Source of the DNA: Bacteroidaceae bacterium | GTDB taxonomy: Bacteria; Bacteroidota; Bacteroidia; Bacteroidales; Bacteroidaceae | Length of the DNA stretch: 41,897 bases | NCBI GenBank assembly: GCA_024693505.1 | Contig: JAILKU010000126.1 | Coordinates: 1-41,897 of the forward strand | Direction of reading: 5' to 3' | Shown: positions 17,823 through 26,018 of the stretch, one piece after another | How positions within the stretch are numbered: the stretch's first letter is position 1 | Layout of the letters: each line of letters opens with the position of its first letter | Position numbers and translations under genes: made by a program | Notes under the pieces: generated by a model | Databases searched by the model: none | What the model saw: only the letters and a program-made list of their open reading frames with translations | What the model was told of the DNA's origin: nothing

Positions 17823-17827
17823 TCTTT

Positions 17828-19651
17828 ATGAATTATTTTCATACTCTTTCAATGCTCTGCGCCTTATTCTGCGTTACTCTTTCTAGTGCGCAAGTAACAG
17901 ATGGAGCAAAAATACATCGCCACCCTCGACTCTTGCTTCAGAGTGGACAGGAGCGAACTCTTCTGCGCGACGTCAAGAAAGACAGCACATGGTCCGATGT
18001 ACACAAAGGCATTCTTAGCGTGGCCAACACCTACGTTCAAAAGATTTCAAAACCTGTAGAATATATAGTTACAGGTCGCCGCTTGCTCAGCGTCAGTCGC
18101 GAAGCATTGCGCCGCGTTATCTATCTCGGTTATGCTTATCGTACAACGAAGGATTGTGCTTATTTAAATCGTGCAAGAAAGGAACTAGCGGCAATTGCAT
18201 CTTTCAAAGACTGGCACCCCAGCCATTTCCTCGATGTTGCTGAAATGACATTGGCTGCAGCTATCGGTTATGACTGGTTCTATACTAACCTGAAGCACGA
18301 TGAACTCGAGGCGCTGTATCAGGCTATCATCGAGAAAGGCCTACTTCCTAGCGTATCAAACATGGATGCATGGTACATAACAACCGACAACAACTGGGGA
18401 CAGGTAGTTCACGCAGGCATGGTCTATGGTGCCATTGCTATCTGGGAGAGACAACCTGAATTGGCCGTGCAAATCGTCAACAGAGCCATCAAGTACATCA
18501 GACGCCCAATGGAGGTCTATGGCCCAGACGGTGCATACCCCGAGGGATGCGGCTATTGGGACTACGGCACGACATACAACGTCCTCTTGCTCGACGCTCT
18601 AAATCAGGTCTTCGGTTCAGACTTTGGCTTGACTCGTGCCAAAGGATTTATGCAAACCGGTGCGTACATAACTCACATGTGTAGCCCCTCACTTCAGTGG
18701 TTTGCCTATAGCGACAACGGTAACATCGCGAATGCCATGACATCACCTTATTGGTTTTACCGTCAGACTGGTGATGAGAGCATACTTTTCAACCAGAAAC
18801 GCATACTCCATCGTAAGGAAACGCCCAGCCTGCTTACTGACCGACTGGGTCCCTGCGCCGTAATATGGGGCCATCATATACGACTTGACCACCCTAAGCA
18901 GCCTGATGCTCTCTCATGGTATGGCAGAGGGCGCACCCCCGTCTATGTGTGTCGTAGTAGTTGGGATTACGACGCCGCCTTTCTAGGGATGAAGGGTGGT
19001 AGCCCTTCCACAAATCACAGTCACATGGACCAGGGGGAGTTTATCTACGAATCGCATGGCATCATGTGGGCAGCCGACTTAGGTACAGAGAACTACAACA
19101 ACCTAGAACAGGTCGGCATGGATATCTGGAACATGAAGCAGGATTCTCAACGATGGACTATCTATCGTTACGGCAACCGACAACATAACACACTTACCTT
19201 CAACGACCATAAGCAACTCGTGGATGGTGCAGTTCGTTTTACCGATGTTGTAAATTCTTTCCCTGGCTGTGCCACGGCCGACCTCACACCCGTATACAAG
19301 GAGGATGTCAAGAAGGCTCTGCGCCGATGCTCTCTTCTAGAGGATGGAAGCCTGACTGTAGAAGATTTTGTAGAAACGCTTCCTGGCAGCTCAACTAAAC
19401 TCACCTGGACAATGGTTACTCCGGCCATCGTTAGCCAATCAGACAATAACTCCCTTCTGCTCACTAGGCAGGGAAAATCAGTCACGTTGCGTGTAGAAGG
19501 TTTAAGTAAACTTACCTGGGACATCAGGCCCGCTACACCGCCTCATGACTTTGAGAACCCCAACCAAGACTATACTGTAATCCACTTCAACACTCAATTA
19601 CCTGCCTCCGCAGCCGTAAGTTTCAAGGTAACCCTTTCGGAATGTCAATAA
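17828..19651 (+). CDS. Heparinase II/III family polysaccharide lyase-like protein
   Basis: A 607-residue secreted protein with signal peptide residues 1-21 (ending SSAQ). The N-terminal half is an alpha-helical toroid of the alginate lyase/heparinase type (DNNWGQVVHAGM near 187-198, YPEGCGYWDYGTTY near 237-250, with the expected catalytic Tyr). The C-terminal half is a heparinase II/III-like beta domain with NHSHMDQGEF (His397, His399). Such enzymes cleave uronate-containing polysaccharides by beta-elimination. ATG 17828 is preferred to a GTG at 17819. The substrate is not readable; the neighbour GH43 suggests a plant or host polysaccharide. Confidence 0.87.
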   Translation: MNYFHTLSMLCALFCVTLSSAQVTDGAKIHRHPRLLLQSGQERTLLRDVKKDSTWSDVHKGILSVANTYVQKISKPVEYIVTGRRLLSVSREALRRVIYLGYAYRTTKDCAYLNRARKELAAIASFKDWHPSHFLDVAEMTLAAAIGYDWFYTNLKHDELEALYQAIIEKGLLPSVSNMDAWYITTDNNWGQVVHAGMVYGAIAIWERQPELAVQIVNRAIKYIRRPMEVYGPDGAYPEGCGYWDYGTTYNVLLLDALNQVFGSDFGLTRAKGFMQTGAYITHMCSPSLQWFAYSDNGNIANAMTSPYWFYRQTGDESILFNQKRILHRKETPSLLTDRLGPCAVIWGHHIRLDHPKQPDALSWYGRGRTPVYVCRSSWDYDAAFLGMKGGSPSTNHSHMDQGEFIYESHGIMWAADLGTENYNNLEQVGMDIWNMKQDSQRWTIYRYGNRQHNTLTFNDHKQLVDGAVRFTDVVNSFPGCATADLTPVYKEDVKKALRRCSLLEDGSLTVEDFVETLPGSSTKLTWTMVTPAIVSQSDNNSLLLTRQGKSVTLRVEGLSKLTWDIRPATPPHDFENPNQDYTVIHFNTQLPASAAVSFKVTLSECQ

Positions 19652-19792
19652 TGCTGTATGATTACATTTATATCCAAAACATATTAGAAATTATTACTGA
19701 ATATTAAAATTTGGTATTTTAAATACGACTAAAACTTATTGGACATTTTAAGCAATCTGCGTTCTTTTACGAAATTCACCAATTAGAAAGCT
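19652..19792. other. Spacer between lyase and GH43 genes
   Basis: This 141-base AT-rich gap may hold a GH43 promoter: TAAAATTTG near 19706-19714 is close to TAnnTTTG but is one base too long. I see no hairpin or small gene. Confidence 0.35.
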
Positions 19793-21328
19793 ATGAAACA
19801 TCTTTTTCCCCTATTGTTAATGCTGGCATCCGTACAAGCAGACGGAGCAATGGCTCAGGAGAACGGAAATGCCACAACAGACCCAACGGCAAACCCCATG
19901 ATTTGGGCGGACTATCCCGATCCTGATATCATCCGAGTTGGTGAATATTACTACATGGTAACTACGACAATGCACGTCATGCCTGGCGGACCTATTATGC
20001 GTAGTCGCGACTTGGTTCACTGGGAGACTATTAGCTATCTATTTGACGGACTACACGACACACCGGCTTATGACCTAAATGGTGGCACTAAGTACGGACA
20101 AGGACAATGGGCTACCTCACTCCGCTATCACAACGGACAGTTCTATGCACTCTTCGTGACGAATGGAGTACCCGGCTCATGGATATACTCCACCGACGAC
20201 CCAGAGAAAGGATGGCATCTGCACACGCACTTAAAAGGTTTCTACCACGACGCATCACTCTTCTTCGACGATGATGGTCGCGTCTATATTTTCAGCGGTT
20301 CAGGCAGTGTGGACATCACCGAGCTGACATCAGACCTAAAGACCGAGAAAGAGGACGGTTTCCGTCGTCATCTTGAGGTTCGAGACGAAGAGGATAACGG
20401 TCTACTCGAGGGGAGTCGCGTAGTGAAGAAGGACGGCTACTACTATCTGCTGATGATATCTTGGCCGCGAACAGGACGCCGCCAATTGGCATACAGAAGC
20501 AATAGTTTGTCGGGCAAATGGGAAAAATGTGTCATATTGAAAAGCGCTTTCGGTGGCTTTCCCTTTGTGGGACAGGGTACGATAGTTGACGGACCGGATG
20601 GCAACTGGCACGGCGTCATCTTTCAAGATCGTGGTGGCGTAGGACGTATACTGACACTGAGCCCTGTAAAGTGGATAGATGGTTGGCCTATGATAGGTGA
20701 TGACTATGGACATGTGACACCCTGTAAGGAAGTTGCCATGGTGACAAAGGACAGACAATGGAATCATAACCCCGACTCAACAGCCTTTAGCTACGATTTC
20801 CACAGGCATCGTCTTGAGCTGCGAACGTGCCAGTTGGCCGACGGGCTGCCTATGGCACGCAATACTCTGACATGGCGTATGTTCGGACCTGAGTGCGCAG
20901 ATACAGTCTGTTTAAATATACGATACATGCACGACGGAGATAGGGCTGGCTTTGCAGCCTTCAACGGAGATTCAGGTGTACTGACGGTGAGGAAGGATGG
21001 AAAACTGACCTATCTGACAATGACCGAGGAAAGTATGGAATTGAATAGTCGAAAACAAGTGACTGCAAACAAGGTAAAAGAGATGGATCGGGTTGACATA
21101 ACGGGAAAGCGACGCATATGGCTATGCATACACGGTGATTTCCGACCGGATAAAGATATCGCCACCTTTAAGTACAGCACGGACGGACGAACTTGGCATG
21201 CGATAGGCTCGGACTATAAAATGCGCTTTGACTATCGCCGTGTGTTTATGGGTACACGCTTTGCAGTATTTAATTATGCCACAAAGTCAAAGGGAGGTAA
21301 GGTTATAGTTGAAAATTTCAACTATTAA
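19793..21328 (+). CDS. Secreted GH43 family glycoside hydrolase
   Basis: A 511-residue exported enzyme with signal peptide about 1-21 (ending AMAQ). The five-bladed propeller of family GH43 covers about 33-320: YPDPD gives the base Asp43, HDASLFFDDDG the modulating Asp153, and LLEGSRVVKK the acid Glu206. Residues about 330-511 look like the concanavalin-like C-terminal domain of the beta-xylosidase/arabinofuranosidase subgroup. Likely substrates are arabinosyl or xylosyl side chains of plant cell-wall glycans; exact specificity cannot be set. It follows the lyase gene, but no SusC/SusD pair lies in this window. Confidence 0.9.
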   Translation: MKHLFPLLLMLASVQADGAMAQENGNATTDPTANPMIWADYPDPDIIRVGEYYYMVTTTMHVMPGGPIMRSRDLVHWETISYLFDGLHDTPAYDLNGGTKYGQGQWATSLRYHNGQFYALFVTNGVPGSWIYSTDDPEKGWHLHTHLKGFYHDASLFFDDDGRVYIFSGSGSVDITELTSDLKTEKEDGFRRHLEVRDEEDNGLLEGSRVVKKDGYYYLLMISWPRTGRRQLAYRSNSLSGKWEKCVILKSAFGGFPFVGQGTIVDGPDGNWHGVIFQDRGGVGRILTLSPVKWIDGWPMIGDDYGHVTPCKEVAMVTKDRQWNHNPDSTAFSYDFHRHRLELRTCQLADGLPMARNTLTWRMFGPECADTVCLNIRYMHDGDRAGFAAFNGDSGVLTVRKDGKLTYLTMTEESMELNSRKQVTANKVKEMDRVDITGKRRIWLCIHGDFRPDKDIATFKYSTDGRTWHAIGSDYKMRFDYRRVFMGTRFAVFNYATKSKGGKVIVENFNY

Positions 21329-21350
21329 TCCAATTACGTACACTGTATAC

Positions 21351-22499
21351 TTACTGCGGATGATCCTGCTCCACTAGGAGAGGGAGTTTAACCTCGCATC
21401 CCAATGGAATGACATCGGGGTCAGCAAACTGGTTGTAGACGATGATATATTGAGCAAAGTCAGGGTGACCATATTCCTGTCGGGCCATCTTCAGAAGCGT
21501 GTCGCCACGTTTCATCTGACGAACTCCTTTAGTGCCAACAATAAGATACTTACCACCAGGCACTTGAGGATAGCGGTCAATAGCCTCTCTCATAGTCTTT
21601 TCCTCGGCCAATTCTTCTGGATCTTTTTCAGATGCAGGTTCAAGCTTCGACTCTTCGGTTGTAACAAGAACTTCGGACTTCGGCACAAATGCAGCACCAA
21701 GCTGTTTTATATTGGGAATGCGATAATAGCCAGCCATATAGCAACCTATCATAAGCAACAATATGGCAACAATATATATAATTCGATGTAAAAGTGACAT
21801 ATGCGTTGAATGATTTGTATTCATGTCAGGAAGTACTTCGGGAATAATTTGAACTGTTTTCGCATGAGAGGCAGATAAATTTTCTGAAGGTAGAGAATTC
21901 CCAGTATCGTTGGTATAAACGGAAGTTTTTGTATTTGAAGATGAAGAATCCTCCGTTCCATCAGTTGCAACATCAACTACAACGGCCTCTGAATTCCCCA
22001 TTTCATCGATGGCAATATCAGCTGGAATCTTCTCAGAATCCTCGGTTTCATCGTCAGAAACTACGATTTCATCGAGAATGGATATAGCAGCAGGCTTCTC
22101 TTTTTCATCAGAGGAATGAGACACAAATATAGTGTCGTCACTTTTCCCCAGCTTCTCCATTTCCTCAAGGGGAGTGTTTTCGTTAAGAATTACCGTCTGG
22201 AATACGGAAAAAGGCTTATTCACTATATTCTTTAACTGTGCATCAGGTGTGAATACAACTTTCATGTGTCCAGGAATGACTATACGCTCTCCATTATTCA
22301 CGTTGATACTTTCACGATCTAGAACCTCAACTAGTTTAAAGGTCCCAAGTCCCTTTATCTTGAGGAGTTTATCGCTTATAATACGCTCACTAATAAGGTC
22401 AAAGAATTGCTTAACAAAGGCCTCTGCATCCTTCAAAGGTATTCTCCTCCTTAAAGCTACAGCGTTGGCCAAATCGGGTATCAAAACCTTTGCTTCCAT
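21351..22499 (-). CDS. HU-like DNA-binding domain fused to transmembrane helix and LysM
   Basis: A 382-residue protein of unusual design. Residues about 1-95 resemble an HU/IHF DNA-binding domain (KVLIPDLANAVALRRRIPLKDAEAFVKQF; GLGTFKLVEV; KVVFTPDAQLKN). A long acidic, Ser/Asp/Glu-rich linker follows (about 105-232), then a single transmembrane helix at about 238-258, a second acidic linker, and a LysM peptidoglycan-binding domain at about 318-376 with VRQMKRGDTLLKMARQEYG. If the domains work as in their families, the protein would bind DNA on the cytoplasmic side and the wall on the other. It starts 9 bases after an ordinary HU gene and ends the ftsY-rimO-HU operon. Topology and DNA binding are inferred. 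Confidence 0.85.
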   Translation of the reverse strand: MEAKVLIPDLANAVALRRRIPLKDAEAFVKQFFDLISERIISDKLLKIKGLGTFKLVEVLDRESINVNNGERIVIPGHMKVVFTPDAQLKNIVNKPFSVFQTVILNENTPLEEMEKLGKSDDTIFVSHSSDEKEKPAAISILDEIVVSDDETEDSEKIPADIAIDEMGNSEAVVVDVATDGTEDSSSSNTKTSVYTNDTGNSLPSENLSASHAKTVQIIPEVLPDMNTNHSTHMSLLHRIIYIVAILLLMIGCYMAGYYRIPNIKQLGAAFVPKSEVLVTTEESKLEPASEKDPEELAEEKTMREAIDRYPQVPGGKYLIVGTKGVRQMKRGDTLLKMARQEYGHPDFAQYIIVYNQFADPDVIPLGCEVKLPLLVEQDHPQ

Positions 22500-22508
22500 G
22501 GTGTGTAC

Positions 22509-22787
22509 CTACTTTTGGTTTATTTTATCCTTCAGAATGTTATTTGGCTTAAAGCTTACAACTATTTTAGGTGGAACCAGCATACGCTGTTTGGTTATAG
22601 GATTGACAACAACCCGCTCAAGTTTCTTCTTTACCTCAAAAGAACCGAAGCCGGACAACTGGATGGTTTTTTCTTCTTCCAGTTGAGTTCCAACTTCATC
22701 AACTAATGTTGCTACCAATTGAGCTGTACGCTGCGAGCTATAACCAGTCTTTTCGGACAATTCGGCTATAAATTCTTTATTATTCAT
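22509..22787 (-). CDS. HU family DNA-binding protein
   Basis: A 92-residue nucleoid protein of the HU/IHF family that binds and bends DNA as a dimer. It has the usual N-terminal helices (MNNKEFIAELSEKTGYSSQRTAQLVATLVDEVG), the IQLSGFGSFEVKKK turn and the RxxxNPxT-type beta arm (RVVVNPITKQRM). Start 22787 is chosen because the family begins MNNKEF; eight residues more are open upstream. It sits 33 bases after rimO and 9 bases before the HU-LysM gene. Confidence 0.93.
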   Translation of the reverse strand: MNNKEFIAELSEKTGYSSQRTAQLVATLVDEVGTQLEEEKTIQLSGFGSFEVKKKLERVVVNPITKQRMLVPPKIVVSFKPNNILKDKINQK

Positions 22788-22820
22788 AAATATTAATTCA
22801 AAATGGTTCAACGGAAAGGT

Positions 22821-24122
22821 TTATACCAAACTTCCATAGAGATCAAAGTCATCTGCACTCTCTATCTTAACCTGATAGAATTCACCTATTTCTATGTTGG
22901 GATGTTTTGCCATCTTTATTAATACTTCAGGGTCTACCTCAGGTGAATCAAATTCAGAACGCCCAATGAAATAGTCACCCTCCTGACGGTCAATAATTAC
23001 CCGCAGAATACGATTTACCTTTTCTTGTTGTATCTGTGCACTGATGTTTTGCTGCAGTCGCATAAGTTTGCTTAAACGGGCTTGTTTAACATCCTCAGGT
23101 ATTCCGTCAATAAAATGCTCTGCGCTATAGGTACCATCCTCCTCGCTATAAGCAAAGGCACCCATACGTTCAAATCGTGCATGTCGAACAAAATCAAGTA
23201 GTTCCTGGAAGCAGTCCTCTGTCTCACCAGGATGGCCCACCATAAGGGTCGTACGCAAATGTATACCAGGCACATCATCACGCAAACGTGTTATGAGATT
23301 ATAAGTTTCGCTGGCAGTAATATTTCGACGCATTGCCTTTAATACAGGATTTGCGATATGCTGAAGAGCAATGTCAAGGTAGCGACATACATTGGGACGT
23401 TCTCGCATAACGCGCAACAAATCAAAAGGAAAGTCGGCAGGATAAGCATAATGCAGACGAATCCATTCCACTCCCGCAATGTCTGATATCCGTTCAATAA
23501 GCTCTGGCAAAGCACGATGTTTGTATAGGTCTAGTCCATAATACGTGAGCTCTTGAGCAATAACTTGAAATTCCTTTACACCACGTGAAACGAGTATACG
23601 CACCTCATTAAGAAGATCCTCTATTGAACGACTTTTATGACGGCCTGTAATTATAGGTATTGCGCAGTATGAGCAATAACGGTTACAACCTTCTGAAATC
23701 TTTAGGTAAGCATAGTGCGATGGTGTAGTTAGATGCCGATCATTATGATTATCTTGGTTATAGAGAAGTCCTAAATCGGTAAGTAATTCAGACCAGTTGA
23801 ACTTGCCATAGAACTTATCCACTTCGGGAATCTCTGTTCTAAGATCATTGATGTATCTTTCTGAAAGACAACCCATAACATAAAGATGCTCAATTTTGCC
23901 TTCAGATTTTCGCTGAACCATAGACAAAATCATGTTAATGCTCTCTTCCTTGGCATCTCCAATAAACCCACAGGTATTAACAACCACAATTTTACTCTTA
24001 GGTTGAGCTGGATCGTGATGCACGTTGAAACCATTCAGTTCAAACTGACGGATAAGGCGTTCGCTGTCAACCAAGTTCTTGCTACACCCCAAAGTGATAA
24101 TATCAACTGATTTGTCTAACAT
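22821..24122 (-). CDS. rimO: Ribosomal protein S12 methylthiotransferase
   Basis: A 433-residue radical SAM enzyme that adds a methylthio group to a conserved Asp of ribosomal protein S12. The N-terminal UPF0004 domain has the cluster cysteines in LGCSKNLVDSE, NTCGFIGDAKEES and VMGCLSERY. The radical SAM motif CxxxCxxC is in CNRYCSYC near residue 146. A TRAM RNA/protein-binding domain ends the protein (about 370-433). It follows ftsY after 5 bases, a linkage common in Bacteroidetes. Confidence 0.95.
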   Translation of the reverse strand: MLDKSVDIITLGCSKNLVDSERLIRQFELNGFNVHHDPAQPKSKIVVVNTCGFIGDAKEESINMILSMVQRKSEGKIEHLYVMGCLSERYINDLRTEIPEVDKFYGKFNWSELLTDLGLLYNQDNHNDRHLTTPSHYAYLKISEGCNRYCSYCAIPIITGRHKSRSIEDLLNEVRILVSRGVKEFQVIAQELTYYGLDLYKHRALPELIERISDIAGVEWIRLHYAYPADFPFDLLRVMRERPNVCRYLDIALQHIANPVLKAMRRNITASETYNLITRLRDDVPGIHLRTTLMVGHPGETEDCFQELLDFVRHARFERMGAFAYSEEDGTYSAEHFIDGIPEDVKQARLSKLMRLQQNISAQIQQEKVNRILRVIIDRQEGDYFIGRSEFDSPEVDPEVLIKMAKHPNIEIGEFYQVKIESADDFDLYGSLV

Positions 24123-24127
24123 ATCGC

Positions 24128-25096
24128 TTAAAGCTTATTTTTTTTGTCATTAAATAGAGAGTCTACAAACTCTCTACGATTAAATGGCTGCAAATCTTCA
24201 ACGCCCTCTCCAAGACCTATGTAACGCACGGGGATGTGGAATTGATCGCTGATACCAATAACGACACCTCCCTTTGCCGATCCGTCAAGCTTCGTTATGG
24301 CCATACTTGTAATATCAGTTGCAGAGGTAAACTGGCGTGCTTGTTCAAAGGCGTTTTGTCCAGTACTGCCGTCAAGTATAAGCATTACGTCATGAGGTGC
24401 ATTTGGGACTACCTTTTGAATTACACGTTTTATCTTAGATAGTTCCTCCATAAGACCTTTCTTGTTGTGTAAACGTCCAGCTGTATCTATCAGCACGACG
24501 TCAGCTTGATTCGCAATAGCGCTGTTTACGGTATCGAATGCCACGCTAGCCGGATCGCTGCCCATCTTCTGCTTAATAACAGGCACTCCTACTCTATCGC
24601 CCCAGATAACTAGCTGTTCGACTGCTGCTGCTCGAAACGTATCGGCTGCACCCAAATAGACATTAAGACCTTGCTTTTTGAATTGCCAGGCCAGTTTACC
24701 GATTGTTGTTGTTTTTCCGACACCATTTACACCAACAATCAAAATGATATAAGGTCTTGAATCTTCTGGAATATCATAGCCCTCGGTGTCACCAGTATTG
24801 TTTTCTGTAAGCAATTGTTCGATTTCATCGCGCAATATGTTATTCAACTCGCTTGTGCTTACATATTTATCTCGTGCAACGCGTGCCTCGATGCGTTGAA
24901 TGATATTAAGTGTTGTGTCTACTCCAACATCGCTTGAAACTAGCACTTCTTCCAAATCATCAAGTACATCATCGTCCACCTTAGACTTACCAGCTATAGC
25001 ACGCGACAGTTTGCCGAAGAAACTTTCCTTGGTCTTCTCAAGCCCTTGGTCAAGCGTTTCTTTCTTCTCTTTAGAAAAAAAATTGAAAATTCCCAT
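24128..25096 (-). CDS. ftsY: Signal recognition particle receptor FtsY
   Basis: A 322-residue SRP-type GTPase that docks SRP-ribosome complexes at the inner membrane. The acidic A domain is short (about 1-25). The helical N domain covers about 26-105 and the G domain 115-322, with P-loop GVNGVGKTT at 122-130, DTFRAAAVEQL, DTAGRLHNK, TKLDGSAKGG and the closing LGEGVEDLQPF. It begins the ftsY-rimO-HU-HU/LysM operon and is set off from the ribosomal protein genes upstream by a terminator. Confidence 0.96.
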   Translation of the reverse strand: MGIFNFFSKEKKETLDQGLEKTKESFFGKLSRAIAGKSKVDDDVLDDLEEVLVSSDVGVDTTLNIIQRIEARVARDKYVSTSELNNILRDEIEQLLTENNTGDTEGYDIPEDSRPYIILIVGVNGVGKTTTIGKLAWQFKKQGLNVYLGAADTFRAAAVEQLVIWGDRVGVPVIKQKMGSDPASVAFDTVNSAIANQADVVLIDTAGRLHNKKGLMEELSKIKRVIQKVVPNAPHDVMLILDGSTGQNAFEQARQFTSATDITSMAITKLDGSAKGGVVIGISDQFHIPVRYIGLGEGVEDLQPFNRREFVDSLFNDKKNKL

Positions 25097-25119
25097 TGCT
25101 AATATGCATATTTTGAATG

Positions 25120-25127
25120 CAAAGTTA
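25120..25127 (-). promoter_or_regulatory. Candidate -7 box of the ftsY operon
   Basis: Read on the minus strand this is TAACTTTG, a full match to TAnnTTTG, 23 bases upstream of the ftsY start and downstream of the terminator at 25160-25199. A -33 element is not clear. Confidence 0.5.
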
Positions 25128-25159
25128 ATATATTTTTCTTGATTTCATCGATAAGATAT

Positions 25160-25199
25160 AAAAAAAAAGGAGTACAATGCCATTTTTGACACGTACTCC
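25160..25199 (-). terminator. Rho-independent terminator after the rpmB-rpmG-DUF4295 genes
   Basis: On the minus strand the arms GGAGTAC (25193-25199) and GTACTCC (25169-25175) form a seven-pair stem with a 17-base loop, and are followed directly by nine T (25160-25168). It lies 41 bases past the DUF4295 stop. Confidence 0.8.
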
Positions 25200-25239
25200 C
25201 TTACGAAGGAGACTATGAAAAAACTTTAGAAACGAAACA

Positions 25240-25398
25240 TTAGTTCTTGAAGAAGTCCTTTACAGCTTCGTTCGGAACCATTTGCTCATCAAAGGTGTAA
25301 GCACCCGTTTGAGGATTCTTCACCATCTTTATTACTTTTGTATATGAACGGCCATCAGTCTTACCTGTCTGAAGAGTGGCCACAGTTTTCTTTGCCAT
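25240..25398 (-). CDS. DUF4295 domain-containing small protein
   Basis: A 52-residue basic protein beginning MAKKTVATLQTGKTDGRSY and ending FDEQMVPNEAVKDFFKN. It matches the DUF4295 family, which in Bacteroidetes sits next to rpmG. Start and stop are clear: ATG at 25398 and TAA at 25240. The position 28 bases after the L33 gene and its small basic nature suggest a ribosome-linked role; this is inference, no function is established. Confidence 0.88.
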   Translation of the reverse strand: MAKKTVATLQTGKTDGRSYTKVIKMVKNPQTGAYTFDEQMVPNEAVKDFFKN

Positions 25399-25426
25399 AG
25401 TAAAATAAATGTGATGAATGATTTAA

Positions 25427-25615
25427 CTACTTGATTTCCTTGTGAACAGTCATCTTCTTGAGAATTGGATTATACTTTTTCAGTTCCAATCTCTCAGGAG
25501 TATTTTTTCTGTTCTTAGTCGTGATATAACGGGACGTGCCAGGCAGACCACTCTGCTTCATCTCAGTACATTCCAGGATAACCTGTACTCTGTTGCCTTT
25601 CTGTTTCTTAGCCAT
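25427..25615 (-). CDS. rpmG: 50S ribosomal protein L33
   Basis: A 62-residue large-subunit protein with the family string [15 protein letters not shown] and [21 protein letters not shown]. Only one Cys is present, so this is the zinc-free form. It lies 22 bases after rpmB and before DUF4295. Confidence 0.96.
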   Translation of the reverse strand: MAKKQKGNRVQVILECTEMKQSGLPGTSRYITTKNRKNTPERLELKKYNPILKKMTVHKEIK

Positions 25616-25637
25616 GATTTGCTACTCTTAATAATGG

Positions 25638-25898
25638 TTAACTAATGACTTTAATGTCCTTCCAATCACAATAGCCCTTTTCCACTGCATTTTTAAGCGC
25701 TGCATCCAGACCTACCTTATTAATCATGCGCAGTCCAGCTGCACTTAGGTTAAGGCTAATCCAACAATCCTCTTCTACATAGTAGAATTTCTTCTTGAAC
25801 AGATTTACATTGAACAGGCGCTTCGTGTGGCGACGTGAGTGAGACACGTTATTACCCACCATGGCCTTTTTACCGGTAATTTGACAAATTTTAGACAT
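25638..25898 (-). CDS. rpmB: 50S ribosomal protein L28
   Basis: An 86-residue large-subunit protein beginning [21 protein letters not shown] and with [18 protein letters not shown], as in L28. The paired zinc cysteines of the C+ form are absent. It is the first gene of the three-gene ribosomal unit and has a strong promoter. Confidence 0.96.
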   Translation of the reverse strand: MSKICQITGKKAMVGNNVSHSRRHTKRLFNVNLFKKKFYYVEEDCWISLNLSAAGLRMINKVGLDAALKNAVEKGYCDWKDIKVIS

Positions 25899-25949
25899 TT
25901 CTTTCTTCTTTTTTGTCTATTCCAATCCAAACTTCTTCCAAACAGGGCA

Positions 25950-25980
25950 CAAAGTTACAATAATTCTTTAAACCAACAAA
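25950..25980 (-). promoter_or_regulatory. Strong Bacteroidetes-type promoter of rpmB
   Basis: On the minus strand TTTG (25977-25980), a 19-base spacer and TAACTTTG (25950-25957) fit the Bacteroidetes consensus fully. The -7 box is 51 bases upstream of the rpmB start. Confidence 0.75.
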
Positions 25981-26018
25981 TAATTCTGTGTTTTTTTTCT
26001 TCTTAAAGTGTCATAATG

